A stretch of 64,000 bases of DNA from Rhinopithecus roxellana (GCF_007565055.1 NC_044557.1:71452095-71516094), one strand, 5' to 3'; counted from the stretch's first letter, positions 37,850-51,914 are shown. A program made the numbers and translations. Notes: generated from the letters alone by a model not told the origin.

Positions 37850-37985
37850 ATTACACATATAGGGAAATTGCATCCTAGAGAAGTCAGGTCCAAGGCCACA
37901 CACCACAAAAACAGTCAGACTTGGACTTGAGCAATGAAGTCCTTAACTCTCATACCAACACTTTCAACCACTTGATAGCTCTGCC
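37850..37985 (-). repeat. MIR relic
   Basis: 'gaagtcaggtccaaggccac' and 'cagtcagacttggacttga' resemble the central part of a minus-strand MIR. Confidence 0.5.
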
Positions 37986-38904
37986 AAGTCGTGCTTCACA
38001 AGCCGGGTTCCAAATCATTAACAGCTACGTGATTTTTACTGATATAGTGAACCATAATACATCCACTATTTCATAATCCATCGTAAAATTATTATCATGT
38101 AATAAATATAGTCTAAATGTAAATTCCCCTTTGTGAAGCTTTGGCAGCTCACTCACTAACATCATCCCTTATTTCTATTTATCAAACACGAACCTGTCCC
38201 ATGCTAACGAAAATGAGTTTTCAATCAAACTCATATTATCATTAATACATCCTAAATTCATTCTTGGTCAATATAACATAATTCCCCTTCATTCTTTTTC
38301 CCCCAAATTAGACATAGGAGGAAAAAAAATTCAACCTATAAAAGTTTATTATAAAACAAATATAAAATATAGTAGAATAAATCTCTGAAAATTATCAAAA
38401 TGTGAGGCCTGTAGGCCAAATCTTGACTTTACTCCAATTGAACTAACATATTTAAACAACAAGAGGCAAGTAGAGAAAAAGAGGGTATGACAGCATAATA
38501 AAAATCTGTCATTTTGGATTCCACATCCTATGTTCCCTTTTTCCTAATAGCATTCCTTAACTTTCTTTTGGGAAGTTATCTTTTTGCCCTTCAGAACAAA
38601 TGCTTCTGGTAGAGTTGTCCCACCCCAGCATCACGAATGAGTACAGGTTCTAACTTGGCAAGTCAGAATGTTCTGCTCTTACTTCATAAGTGTGAATTGC
38701 TCAAGAATGGAAAGACATCACAAGAAAGGCCATTGGCCTCAGTTCTGAAATTTTATCAAACTCGTTTACAAAATAACTTTGTTTTCCTCTGTGGTTAATA
38801 AGCTGGTGACATATGCCCAATACAGTTGATGCCCGATTTTGCCACCACAAAACCAGAGCCACACACGAATGAAGCTGACTCAGAAAGATAGATGTTAGAT
38901 AGGG

Positions 38905-38951
<47 letters not shown>
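38905..38951. repeat. (GATA)n microsatellite
   Basis: About 12 GATA units, flanked by degraded GATA-like sequence up to about 39005. Confidence 0.93.
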
Positions 38952-39339
38952 CAGATCAATCGATCTATGTACATACATAGATACCTGGATGTATACATAG
39001 ATAGACACAGAGTCAGGTGATACCTTTTGAGCACCTGGACCTAGCTATATTTTTAGTTAGTTCCACCCTTGGACATTCAGTTGTAAGATGCATGATCTAA
39101 CAGTCTCCCATTGAGCAGCCAACCTTTTTTCCCCTTCAATCACATTGATTTAGATTTTTAACACTTACAACCAAGATTTTAGATTATTACCTTTGATCAA
39201 TGTTTAGCAGAAGAAATTTCAGGCAGGAAAACATTAACAGTATGTTCCTTACTTTTCCAAGGAATTTGAGGTTATACATAAGTGTATGTATCTTAAAAAA
39301 ATTACAGATATGTCTCCATTATAAAGATAATAGCTATCA

Positions 39340-39560
39340 TTCATAGTTGACAGTTATCAATTGCCTACTATGCAACAGGCACTGAGCTACATGTTTTCCT
39401 TTTATTATCACACTTAAATCTCACAATTATGTGTGTTATAGTTGCTGTGTAGATGAGACTATTGAGGCACAGAAACCCCCAAACAACTTGCTCAAGAACA
39501 AGCAAGAACTCAACCCGCAGCTCCAAAAGCCATGTTGTTAACCTCTAACCTATTTAGCCT
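39340..39560 (-). repeat. MIR relic
   Basis: 'gcctactatgcaacaggcac', 'attatcacacttaaatctca', 'gagactattgaggcacagaa' and 'acttgctcaagaaca' follow a minus-strand MIR. Confidence 0.6.
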
Positions 39561-39609
39561 ATAGCACTGCTTCATTATGCTATGCATTTTATTATGTAGC
39601 TCTTAAAGC

Positions 39610-39850
39610 TTGAGTGTTCATGAAAACTATGTGGGGAGAATTTTAAAATGCAGATGGAGGTACAACATACCAGAAATCTTTAAGGTCATGTACTGGGAAA
39701 CTGTACATTTTATAAAGCTTCCCAATGTAATTCTTATTCAGATAAAGAATCAGTGCATCTCAAAGTGTGGTCCATAGAATAACTGCCTGTATGAGACCTG
39801 CTTGTGAATAGCCATGAAATGAGGAGTTTGCACTAGGATGTAAATTGTCT
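39610..39850. repeat. MER5-like hAT relic
   Basis: 'catctcaaagtgtggtccat' and 'gcttcccaatgtaattctta' resemble parts of the MER5A element. The match is fragmentary. Confidence 0.4.
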
Positions 39851-41079
39851 ATGTCACTAAGCACACTGTTTAGTTCGTTCACCTGATGTATATATATACA
39901 AACACACATGCAAGACTTTCTCAATGAAGAAAGTGATGCTCTAGTTTGTATTCTGGTGCAAACTTCTTAACATGTTTCCTAAATGACAGCAATGTCCTTG
40001 AGTAACACTGATTTAAACCATCAAATTTACTTTGAAATATCAGATTCCCTGCTTATTGAGAAATCTGGCTTTCTATGCAAATTTTCCTCCTGAGAGAGTT
40101 CACTGATTAGTGAACTCCAATACAAAATCTGCTTGATAATTGTACATCATTTTCTTATGCTGTTGGTTAGGAGGAGTCTGTTCCCAGAGTTTGACTTGCT
40201 CCAGGTATAGTAACAATCATGTACCCTAGTCTTCACAGGGAGGACACCCTCAGCATAGGTGGCTACATCAAGGTTCAGTCTTTTTGTATCAGCTGTTGAC
40301 CATTCTGTACTATTGTGCTTTCTGTAACTATAAAGGTTGACACCAGCAAAGCAAAATAACTATTTCATGCTAGCATTCATCGCAACCATAAAGTGCCTCT
40401 CAGTTCTGCTGACCCTGTTGTAGAAATAAAGTAAGTCTCCAACCGATACTAAAATGTTCATTTAGGCTGCCATGATGAGTAGCATGAATATAGCTCTAGT
40501 TAATTATTTTTTAATCAAATGGGGCTGCCTTCTCCAGGAGTAACTGCCTTTTAATGCAAAATCTAATGGCACACTTAAGTAGCAAGAACCAGATGTAGTT
40601 GATTTAAAGGCTGAAGCAGGAGGCAGAAGTCAAATATACAATGTGTGATTAATAAGGAGGACTGCTTTCATCTTATCTCTAAACATCCTCTGTAGATCTA
40701 TAACTGTGAAATCCATCTTGATGTGCCATAGCAGCCAGGTTCAGAAAAGATTTGTAACAAATTTGATTGTCTTCATATATTCGCTACTGGTTTTAAAATA
40801 TGTTTACAGAAAATGACAGCTACTTTAAGGATCAATATTTTATAAACATCTAAGATGTGAATTTTAAGCTTAGAAGTTGCTGATCACAAGAGCTAATGAG
40901 TTATAATGTAGGAGTCTCTAAATCTGAATCATGAAATTATTTGAGTATACTGCCATGCCAGAGTTTTATAAATTATTGGCCAAAATACTAGGAAGAGGAT
41001 TGTGGAATGCGATTTGAATTGAAATGACAAACAATAAATGATGACTTTCAAGGAAAAAAAATGTTGCATTTGTAAAGTG

Positions 41080-41215
41080 ATTTAATATTTGCATAGCCTT
41101 TGTACACATTGTCTGACTTGATCCTTACACCAAACTTACAAGGAGAGAATTGATTCCATTTTATAGTTTAAAAATTTGAGGACTTCAGTGACTTTGTAGA
41201 AATCAAAGAAAAATC
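41080..41215 (-). repeat. MIR relic
   Basis: 'gcatagcctttgtacacatt', 'gacttgatccttacaccaa' and 'cattttatagtttaaaaatt' resemble a minus-strand MIR. Confidence 0.5.
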
Positions 41216-41689
41216 AGACATCAAAGAAAAATCTCAGCTCTATCTTCTGATGTTCTACTAGCCTCAGAGTTGTGGGGAGTGTTCTGTTATTGGACTAGCT
41301 GCCTGGATGATTGGTTGACTGATAATTTCAATTTTAGTCAGCTATGGCATGTTCATCATTATAATATATTATAATATTTATAATATTTATTCCTTTGAGA
41401 AAAAAATGTATCATTAGAGGGTGATTACTTTCACTTGGCTTCACCACAGTGGCGACCAAGTTAATTTGAGGTGGGATGAGAAGCCCTAGGGCCAGGTATG
41501 TGGAAAGCTTACTTTGTCAGTACTTTTAATAGAAGGGAATCATTAAAAACCCTCTCATTAGTTCTTACCTTTTTTTCTTAGTAATATAAGTTTATTTTGT
41601 TCTGCTCATTCTATTTCTTGCCAACCAGTGTAAAATACAACACAGGGAATAACAATAATACACAAAGCCTCTACAAAGGCTAGATATGT

Positions 41690-41860
41690 ACCAGCTTTTA
41701 CAAATACGCAGTTCATCGAATCTTTAGAAGAATCCAGGTCCTATAAGTATTATTTTCCTCATTTCACTGATGTCTAAACAGAGGCTCATGGAAGTTAAGT
41801 AAATTGTCTAAGATCACACAGTGGGTTGTTGGCAGAGCTGGTATGTTGTTTTGAGGCTAG
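41690..41860 (-). repeat. MIR relic
   Basis: 'ttttcctcatttcactgatg', 'cagaggctcatggaagttaa' and 'gatcacacagtgggttgttg' are clear MIR landmarks. Confidence 0.62.
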
Positions 41861-43009
41861 ATTTCCCAGTAGCTCCATTCTGAAGGAATGTCACTCATCA
41901 AACACAAGCATATTATTACCAATGTCAAAAACAAATTCTGATAATACACTATATTCCTGCACAATATATGTAAAAATGAAAGCTACAGAAATGATGAGGT
42001 GAAACTTGTTCAAAGATTGATCATTTTTTAATTTATACATTTGCATATTGATTGATGGCTGTAATATCTTAGGAGGAAATATTATCCATGGTGAGAAAGC
42101 AAATATCCAGCCAACTGTTTGAAAAGTCTTAGTGTTAAGTAGGCAAAGAAAACATATTTTTAAGAAGGTAATATAATCAGCCATTTGTAGTTCTCTCATA
42201 AATCACGTACCCCTGTCTTTTGTCCAATGAGCAGGGGAGAATCGATGTTATCATTCTTCGTCATGAGAGAGAATTTTGGGAGAGCTTTTACTAGACTCTC
42301 AAAACCCTTGGGGGCTTCAGGTTCATGAGAACCAAAATCTGTGTGAGATTATGACATGTCTTGTATGTGAAATGCATTCTGTATCATTTCACTTCAAGAG
42401 ACCACTTCAAGGGGTCTCTTATACCAGAGCATATCTTAAAGCACAAAGAATATAATTTCTCCATGTAATTCTTAAGCAAATAACATTTTAAACCCTATAA
42501 AAATTGACAAAGGCATTGCTTGCTTAAAATGTGGTGCAGATTAAATGGACCCTCATTGGATGTTGGTGCATATGGTATTACTCAGTTATGGCAAAACAAC
42601 CATGAAATAAAGCAAAAGGGTAAATATGGGAAAGCAATAAAAAGGTAAAACAATGCAAAAAATGCCTTAAATGTTGATGGTTTTATCTAATCTCATTCCA
42701 TAAATCAATGGCAATATGAAAATGCAACGATATCTAGGTTTATGGCCTTATTTAAAAAAAAGACAGCTGAAGCCAAGTATATTATTTTCAGGGATTTCTA
42801 TTCTTAGATCTCCCAATATACTATTTCTTTTATGAAATGGAGAAATATAATTGTCTTTTTAGACAATAGATCTATTTAGCTAACATTTAAAATGGTTTCT
42901 GTACTAATACACATGCCATGGATCCCATTTCTCATTTTGATATCTGAAAGGATATTTACTATTTATGGAAGAAAGAAAACCATTAGTACAAGAGAGCCGA
43001 AAGAGGCAT

Positions 43010-43150
43010 TAAATATTATGAGCTCCAAGGATCTCGTTTTATAGATGTGGTGACTGAGGTTCAGAGAGGTTATAGAAACCAAGGTGAAACAGCTAATCAA
43101 TGTCAGATGTCAGGTTGTGGTCTCTCTGTATGTGGGAAACCCAGGCTCAT
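43010..43150 (-). repeat. MIR relic
   Basis: 'gttttatagatgtggtgact', 'gaggttcagagaggttatag' and 'aggtgaaacagctaatcaat' match a minus-strand MIR. Confidence 0.55.
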
Positions 43151-44109
43151 ATCGCTAGGCTGCGCCAACAGCAATGACTGTCAGTATCTTAGACCCACCC
43201 AATATTTCTTTTCCAGTTCTCGGGTTCCTGCTACTTGCTTTGCCTTTGTTGACTCCTGATTTGGATCTCCCCTTTCGCCATCTCATGCTCCATTCACATT
43301 AGGGGTCTTGACTTCCTTTGCTGGACTCTGTTCTTGCTTCCTACCATTGATACCCATCAGCTGCCCCCTGGTCACTGAGCCTCAGCAACCCCTTGACTGT
43401 TTTCCTTCAGAGGCATCACCTCCTACATGGCAAAAAACAGAACCAAATTCTAAAATTAGTTCAGGCTTATCACCCCCTGTGTCAGTTCAGTTTAGTCTTA
43501 GCATATATGTGGTAAGTGTGTGCTGTGTACAAAGCCTGGTGCCAAATACTACAAGTACAAAGAGTTGAGTCTAGTAGGAAATAGAAACATGTGAATGAGT
43601 CATTTCAATAGAGTTGGTGAATGGAGTCTGCCTCTGACTATGTTTCTTTCTGTAAATATTCTTTCTGCTTGATAGGGAGATGCCCTCAGATACTGACATT
43701 AATAATGTCAATGGATGTTTGTTACTCAGCCTCCAAGGGAATAGTAGCAACATCCCATTGAGGCATATGTAGAAGCTATCAAGGGCAACCCAGAAAATCC
43801 CACAGGAACAAATTCTCTTGCCACTGCTTTTTTTGGTAATGATTCTTGTGGGACCACATATTTGTGGCTGCTGAAAGTTGCCAAAGTCATTTACATTGCT
43901 CCCAGAGTTGGGCCAGGACCCAGGAAAGTCATTCTCTCTTTGTATAAGCAAATGTCTCCTGTGCCAAAACACATTTTACTAACCTGGCACCTCTCTTCTA
44001 CACTTATCTTCTCACGCTAGTAAAATGTCAGAGTCATGGAACCTCAAGCAAATCAGTATGTCTGCTTAATTTTTCCCTTTACCTTTTTTTAAAAGGCACA
44101 TGGCATATA

Positions 44110-44275
44110 AAAAGCACATTCAGCCTTGAGTCAGGATATCTGCATTTTAATCCAGGTACTATCATTGATATACTCTGTGAATTTGGAGAAATCACTTAAG
44201 CAATTTGGGTTTAAGTTCTTCATCTATGAAATAAAGGGCTGGATTCGATCCTTTCTAATGACTCACGAAGCTCTC
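44110..44275 (+). repeat. MIR relic
   Basis: 'ccttgagtcaggatatctgc', 'gaaatcacttaagcaatttg' and 'cttcatctatgaaataaagg' follow the MIR consensus. Confidence 0.6.
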
Positions 44276-44704
44276 AAACTCCTTGATTTAAAACTTCCTT
44301 TATAAAGTACAAGAGTCGATAAGGTTTGAATTTTAATTTCTTATTGAAAATTGAAATCTGAATGTATATATCCATAAAATATAACATGCATATCCTTAAT
44401 GGCAGTAAAGAAACAATGATACTAGAAACAATAGCAAAGCCCTGGACTGGATCACGTCTCCATAGCAGGCACATCTGTTTTAAGATAAAGAACTAGAATC
44501 TCTGAATTGCTTAATCCGCAGGCACCATTCTGTCCCAAATATATTTCTTGTCTTTCTCCAACACAACCTGGTTTTCTGTCGATGATTGTTATCACAATGA
44601 ATGGTACCACTACCACCTATCTGTTTATCCAAGCCACAGGGCATCACTTTGATTAGTCTTTTCCTTCTTTTTCTACGTTAAATCCACACCAGATTGCGTT
44701 GCTG

Positions 44705-45007
44705 GTTTGTTTGTTTGTTTGTTTTTGAGAGGGAGTCACACTTTGTCACCCAGGCTGGAGTGCAGTGGGGCAATCTCAGCTCATTGCAACCTTCGCCTCT
44801 TGAGTTCAAGCGATTTCCGGCCTTGGCCTCCTGAGTAGCTGGGATTATAGGCACAAGCCACTGCCCCCAGCTAATTTTTGTATTTTTAGTAGACATAGGG
44901 TTTTGCCATGTTGGCCAGACTGGTCTCGAACTCCTGACCTCAGGTGACCCACTCCCCTGAGTCTCTGAAAGTGCTGAGATTATAGGCATGAGCCACCATG
45001 CCCTGCT
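44705..45007 (-). mobile_element. AluS/J
   Basis: Minus-strand Alu starting with a (GTTT)n tail, then 'gagagggagtcacactttgt', ending 'gccaccatgccctgctgg'. Confidence 0.93.
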
Positions 45008-45199
45008 GGCTGCCATCTCTTGAAGGCTGCCTAGGTCCATCCCTCTCCTGCTTCCCTCTCTCCCTACAATATCGCTTTATACTCACAGTCACTGACTAAG
45101 GTCAGACTCTCATTTTTCTTCTGGATTTGTTAATGGCCCCATAACTTGTCTTCTGACTCCAGACTTGTCTCTTCCAAACCATCATCCATGCTATCACCA

Positions 45200-45800
45200 G
45201 TGGGATCAATCTAAAGCACAGATTTGGCTTTGTCATGTCACTGCTCAAACTCTTTCAGTAGCTTCTACTACCTGCAGATAATGTCACAACACTGTATTTG
45301 TCATAGATGATTCTTGACAATCTGGACACTGCTTCTCCCACCCTACATGTACTTTATGCTCCAGACACACCAAATGACCACAATATTTTCATTTCACTAA
45401 GCACACACTCTTTTTGACTCATGTCTTTGCATGTGACTTTGCTCCGACTGGAATGCTTCTTTTCCCCTTCATTCTCCCTTTTCTTGGGCTAGGTCCTATT
45501 TTTCAAAACTCAGTTCAAGCTTTTCCTCCTCTAGGAAGCCTCTCATCAATCTTCTTTCTGTAATACCCTTCCTTTGTACTTCTAGAGCAAACTGTGCCTC
45601 TGTCTTTCATAATAGCCTTGCTCACCACCCTTCCTTTCTACCTCTAGAGCACACTGTGCCTCTGTTTTTCATAATAGCTGTGCTCACCACCCCAGTACAA
45701 GTTCCTTAAGTACAAGCACTACCTGGTTCAACTTGGTATCACTTCCTTTCACTGCCTGGCACATAATGGGGCCTCAATACCATTTTGATAAATAATTTAA
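45200..45800 (+). repeat. L2 element with an internal 62-bp duplication
   Basis: L2 landmarks in order: 'ctttgcatgtgactttgctc', 'gactggaatgcttcttttcc', 'ctctaggaagcctctcatca', and 'ctgcctggcacataatgggg' near the end. A 62-bp direct duplication lies inside, at 45566-45627 and 45628-45690. Confidence 0.6.
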
Positions 45801-46368
45801 TGTATAAATGAATTTGTGTATGAAAATACTGAGTCTCCCATTGTGAGCTTAGCCTAATTCCATTTGTTGCTCTAAGTAAGAAATATCATATTAGCAATTA
45901 TCAATGATCCCCTTTTGAATGGAAAAGGAACCAGCATAAATGATGTGAAAGTACATAGATCTGAAGACAAATATCCTCACTTTGTGGACCACATAACCCC
46001 ATCTTGTCTTACTATGTCTTTCTACTTTGCTGTTCCCAATCATCTCGACTACGGGTCATTGTTTAAATCAAGTAAAATCGATGAAACACATTGAAAACTA
46101 ACCATGTTTTAATCATTGCTCCATACATAAAAGCAAAAGAAGTAAAACTTAATGCTATTCATTGAAATGGCTTATAACATAAGCATGCTACAAATGCTGG
46201 ACTGAAGGTACCAATGTCCTGCTTGCCTTCCTGTCTGCCTAATGGGTAGAATAGAGAAAGGAACAAATCCTCTCAGTGAGGGAATAAGTCTTTCTAGAGG
46301 CAGTCCCAAAGGAATATAGAAGGAAGGGCACACATTTCTTCTGTCTCCCTTAATATTAAAAATAATTG

Positions 46369-46432
46369 GCCTTATGATCATGATACCACATTCCAGCCTA
46401 GGCAACAGAGTTAGAGCTTATATCTGAAAACA
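46369..46432 (+). repeat. Short Alu 3'-end fragment
   Basis: 'gatcatgataccacattcca' and 'gcctaggcaacagagttaga' match the last 60 bases of an Alu without the rest. Confidence 0.5.
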
Positions 46433-46656
46433 TACAGTCTGGAAAAATTGAGGGCTAGGGGTTAAGAAAGGACTCTGGGAAGACTTTGACAGCATGAAAG
46501 GAGCTGTGCTTGCTTAGGCAAGATGACTCTCCTGCCTACCTCCTGAAATGTGCTTTTGGGAAATCAAGAGATAAATCAGCCAGCAGCAAGAGCATGCCAT
46601 TGATGCCATGCCACACACATGGGGCAAGGGCACAGCATGAGACTTTTAATATGAGA

Positions 46657-46752
46657 TTCATGTAGAAGGTAAAGACAGATAATTTCTGTGCACTTTACCA
46701 TATTTTCATGTAGAAGTCAAAGACAGATAATTTCTGTGCACTTTACCATAGT
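46657..46752. repeat. 48-bp tandem duplication, two copies
   Basis: Copies at 46657-46704 and 46705-46752 differ at only a few positions. Each contains 'agacagataatttctgtgca'. Confidence 0.93.
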
Positions 46753-49574
46753 TTCAGACACAGTCAGCATAAAATTTACCCATTTAATAACATATATAAG
46801 AGCATATGTTGTATGTACATATATACAAACATACATACAAATACATCTGCACAATTATGCTCTTGTACACACATATATTTCCCTATTCCCAACCTACATG
46901 TGTCCAGTTCTACATTCATACTTTGTAGTTATATTCATTTCATTGCAGTTTATTTTCTTAAAGATTCATTTAAAATAACTAACACATCACTCATCTTTGA
47001 ATGAGGCATATTTGATGTAAAATGTAATCACTTTAGATAATGCCCATTAATCTGTCATGGACAGCTCCAGTATTCTGCCTAACAACCCAGAAATCTTTTT
47101 CCCAAATTCTAAATTTATACTTAGATGACAGAAGAATGGAAGAATTACAAAGCAACTTGGTATGCATTGTTTTTACAACAATAAGAGGGATCTTTTTTAA
47201 CTAAACAAGATATTGTTTCAAACAAAATTGCAAACATGTCTCCCTTTACTGTAATGTTTTTTACTTTCTTGCTTATCTGAAATGCAATTTAACCCCCTGC
47301 ATGCTACACAAAATACATTCTGTTTCACTTAAAAAGAGAAAGCTTTGACATTTGAACTATAGACCACCCCAGCAGCTAGTAGGTTGTGGGGCATTGATGG
47401 GGTAAAAGGCTCTCCAGTAGATAATTCTTGTAAAAAACATTTTCTGCAAACCACACTTTTTTCTCCTCTGACAAATGACAACAATGCAAACGCATAGCTT
47501 AAATGATGATCTTCCAAAGGAAATCTTCTGCATTAAATGAAACATTACAGGACAGATCATGAAATTTAAATACCTAGCAGATGATATGAGATACTCAGGA
47601 ACAGAAGTTTGAAAGCCTTAATAATTAGGGGATTTACAGATTTTTCAGGAATACCATGACTAGGTAGAAAATTGCCATCATTTTACTCTGGTATTTTGTA
47701 TGAAATTGGAAGATATTAACACTTAAAATCAAATATCTTTCAATAAAATCTCGTCACTATTCAACACTCTGACTTTTTAGGATGCTATTACTCTTTCATT
47801 TATGCTACTTCTTTTCTTGCTTACAATGAAGCTGCTTTGTTGGTTGTCTTCTGAAATATCTTGTTTGTGGGTTTTTAAAATTAATTTTCTTTCATCTGCT
47901 TAAAGTAAAATAAATGATAAAAGTGTGTGTGTATATATGTATAATGTGTGTGTTTTCTCCCACAATATAAGATTACTCAGTGGAACATATAGTAAGTTTG
48001 TACAGGCATAAAACTGTCAATGTCATTGTATAATAAACATTCCAAAGCATTGTGTGTGAGGTTCAACTAATTTTTTTCTGAATAATATTTGTTGAGTAGT
48101 TCTTATTTAAATTACCCTTGGTCCAAGTAGTGGTAGAATTATTAGGATAGAAAAAGTCATTCAAAGCATAAGAAAGGGATAATGATTGCTGACATCTTAT
48201 AAATGCAATACAATCCCTATTTTTTTATCACTTTGATCAAAGGCCTACAGACAGTGGGCATTGTTTCATCTTTCGACAAAGGCCATTTTGGTGCCTTGGT
48301 GATGCTTGTTACATCCCAAATGCTATTGGATGAGAGACCAAATTAGCATTACAATGAACTGGCTTCTCTGAGAATTAACTATACACCACAAGAGAGTGAA
48401 ACAAAGCATGAGTAACTGCGAAAATAAATACCTGCTCTCGTGACTACACGTATTGCCAGAGGAATTTTGTAAAAGTCAGTTTTAAAAACTCATTAATCTA
48501 GTTTTGGCAGCTGTAGATCACCTCCCAGTGTTCCTCCTGATTTAGTCCCCATCCCCAACAAGCTGGGAGCACTGGATACTTTATATATTCATTAACTGAA
48601 AGAAGCCTAGGCTAATTTATTGGAAAGTCTAAATCCTGGGTTTTTATGATCATGAAATGTGGATAATAGAGACCAGAAAGCTGCCGCACCTACTTAACAG
48701 ACATCACACTTTGACATATTTATTTTGGATATTTTCATTTTTAGTAAGAAATAAATTACTACATAGAAAATTAAGGTGCCTCCTGTTCCACAATCAGAAT
48801 ATAACCTTTATTCTGAAGTTGATGTGGGCTTTTACTCTGTAGGTTTACATTGAAAATAATATACTGTCTAGTACATTTTCATGATGTACAAAAATGTTAC
48901 CTTATTGCATGATTTCTTCATTCTCTTATTTTTAAATCAATATTATGTTTTTGAGACTTAGATATATTAACAGTATTGTTTTACTATGAATTACAGGACT
49001 GAGTTAGGTTTAGTAATTCTAACTGCTAATAAAACATTCTCATATCCTAACGCCTGACTTACTCTGAAGAGAGGAGTACAATGTCTTTCAGATTCCTGTT
49101 AACCCTGAGTTCTAGCTCAGACACAAGAAGAAACAAATTGTTTCTCAGACTCTCACAAAGTCCCCAGGGTCTCTTCTCTAAGGATCTGAAGGAAAGCTGT
49201 GTAATGAATCTTCCCCTATTTAAATACTATATCTCAAGAATCTGAATGAATACTTTTTAAATTTGGCAAATAGTTATTTCCCAGAGAGAGCAATTAGGGG
49301 GTTGAAAAAGAAAGGAAACAAGTTACCAGAACTAAAAATTGATTCTATAGTTATTCTCAAACATAAATTCCTACATTAACAGTTTAAAATAACCATGACC
49401 ACAATTATAAAGACAGCTCTCCCAACTTCCTAGCAGTATTCCATTGAATAGAGTAGATAGTCTAGATTTTATGGTGCAAAGTGGCTTAAATATACCAGCT
49501 TTCCATGGTTTACAAACAAAAAAACAAAACCCTTTCTGTTCAGCATAATACACAGTATACAAAATGATATATTT

Positions 49575-49790
49575 AGCATGTTCTCAATTATGGTAAGTAT
49601 ATTCAGACACAAATTTGTATGCATTTGAAAAAGAAAAGAAACACTGAATTGTCAACAGTGCCTGTCTCTAGCTGACGGGAATACAGGTGAATTTTATTTT
49701 CTTCTTGAAATGGTTTGGTTGGTTTTCTCCATTCTTTAGAAAATGAGAATTTAATTTTATATCAAGAAATAAAATAAAGAACTAGAGAAA
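49575..49790 (+). mobile_element. Old L1 3' end (L1M-like)
   Basis: 'aacagtgcctgtctctagct', 'ggtgaattttattttcttct' and the AAT-rich end resemble the 3' untranslated end of ancient L1 families. Confidence 0.5.
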
Positions 49791-50089
49791 GAAAGCAGTG
49801 TTCTTGGAATGCATTCATTCTTAGTAGGAAACTTACAAACATCTGGCAGAGTATAGTGGTGGCCTGGTTGGAGCAATTCTGGAAAACTCTGCTGCCCTCC
49901 ATAGACATTCCCCACTGGCTCAGCCAGTTTTCCTCCTCTAGTCTTGCTCCCTACCTGCCACCCCTAATTCTCTGGTTTCATAAGAAGTCAAGAAAACAAA
50001 CAAATAAGAAGAAATAAACAAAAGAGCCAAAACAGCTGCAAGTAGGTCTTTAACAATGGGAAAGGGCTGGGTGCAAAGCCTGTAACAAT

Positions 50090-50320
50090 AGTCTTTGTTT
50101 TTTGAGTACTTGTTGTGGATCAGCCAATGAGGTAAAGTCTTGAGGTTCTTCCTTTAATTATTTCTCACAGCAGCCCTTTGAAATAGGTATGGTTACCATC
50201 TCAGACCAATGAGGTGGCAGAAGTGATGAGAAGTTCAGTAACATGATTATGACTACAGAACCCAAATGTTGCAGTCAATATTCAGACTCAAGTCTCTTTG
50301 ATGCCCAGGTCACTCTCTTT
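50090..50320 (-). repeat. MIR relic
   Basis: 'gagtacttgttgtggatcag', 'ttatttctcacagcagccct', 'gaaataggtatggttaccat' and 'gatgcccaggtcactctctt' are minus-strand MIR landmarks. Confidence 0.6.
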
Positions 50321-51239
50321 CCACTTTATTCAGCCCCATGTTCTTGGTTAGGGCAAGAATTACGTACAGGCCGTTTGCTGCCCAAGTTCAAACAGCCAAA
50401 GTGTTTTGACTAGCACATTATTTTTAAAATATGGTTTTAAGCCTTTAACAAGAGTGTGTAATCTCTAGTTATCCACAGCCCATATCTCTCTTGGATATAA
50501 AACTCTGGTCCTTTTGGCTATTAAGGTGAGTTGCCCAGATCCTAATGGCATTTGAGTTGCCATCAATAAGGGGGAAATGAAGGCACCTAACATTTGATGA
50601 TCACCATCAGGCAGTAAAATAGTCTTCGTATACTTGTTGTCTTTGTAAAATTACAATGAAGAGTCCCCCTCACCACTCTCATGCTTAGAAATACTGAAAG
50701 AATGATTGAGTCAACATGTGGTAAGACATTTGAGGCCTTTGTAAGCCCAGCAAAAATATGAAACATAATTATTTTATATGACAAGTTGACTTATTCTTTC
50801 CTCAGCTCCATAGTGACACGCTATTTATGGCCACATTAATTATCCTTGCTGAAAAGCATTAGCATTTGCTTTCATTTACTCAACCAAAACAGAGATATCA
50901 TCTTCACATGTCATATGGATTAGTATCATGTTTGTTCTCCTGTTCATTACACCATAATTCTTTCAAATGAGCACAAATATCAAGAAAATATGGATTCTAA
51001 CATTATTATATGCACATTAAAAACATATTCTCATAGAATGAGCTCTCATATTATGATTTTTTTAAAGTTTACCAACAAAATCCAATCAATATTCAAACAA
51101 GTCATTTTTCTTTGGGGAATAGTGTTTTGTTCTTTACTAAACTAAAACATGTTGTACTGTAAATTGAACCTGCTGAGCTGAAATAATTTTATCTCAAAAA
51201 TGTTTTAGTTGTTAAAAGTAAAGTTATGCTTAAAAAGAT

Positions 51240-51410
51240 TGCAGATTGTATGTATATATTTGTATAGAATCTTAAACTGGAATATATATAGAATATATAC
51301 AGATCTATCTATAAATATAGAATATATGCATACATATGTATCTGTATATCTATATCTATAACTTCAGAATATATGTATATATTATATACCAATATAGAAT
51401 ATATATGGGA
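51240..51410. repeat. AT-rich degenerate repeat
   Basis: 'agaatatat' and 'tatctata' steps recur many times. It is low-complexity sequence with no clear unit length. Confidence 0.7.
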
Positions 51411-51494
51411 TGGAGTAATAGTAAATTGAAAATGCCATATCTTATTAAGTATGTATAGAAACACAGAATGGTAGTTTAAATATTAGCAAAGACA

Positions 51495-51780
51495 GGCTGG
51501 GCACGGTGGCTCATTCCTGTAATCCCAGCACTTTGGAAGACCAAGACGGGCAGATCACCTGAGGTCAGAAGTTTGAGACCAGCCTGGCCAACATGGTGAA
51601 ACCCTGTCCCTACTAAAAATACAACACTTAGCAGGTATGGTGGCAGATGCCTGTAATCCCAGCTACTCAGGAGGCTGAGGCAGGAGAGTCGCTTGAACTC
51701 CGGAGGCGGAGGTTGCAGTGAGCTGAGATTGCACCACTGCTCTCTGGCCTGGATGACAAGAGCAAGACTCCATCTCAAAA

Positions 51781-51820
<40 letters not shown>

Positions 51821-51822
51821 AA
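51495..51822 (+). mobile_element. AluS with (AAAT)n tail
   Basis: Full-length Alu from 'ggctgggcacggtggctcat', ending in about 11 AAAT units. Imperfect target duplications around 'aatattagcaaagaca' lie at 51480-51494 and 51823-51838. Confidence 0.95.
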
Positions 51823-51914
51823 ATATCAACAAAGACACAGAGAAACATACACATATGTAGATGTGTATATGTATTATACATTTTCACATACTTTCTTTAT
51901 AAACACATTTCAAT

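Noticed and set aside
43571..43972. 133-residue minus-strand open frame in intron 1
   Set aside because: The composition is unremarkable, there is no recognised domain and no splice context, and it lies in old repeat-like sequence.
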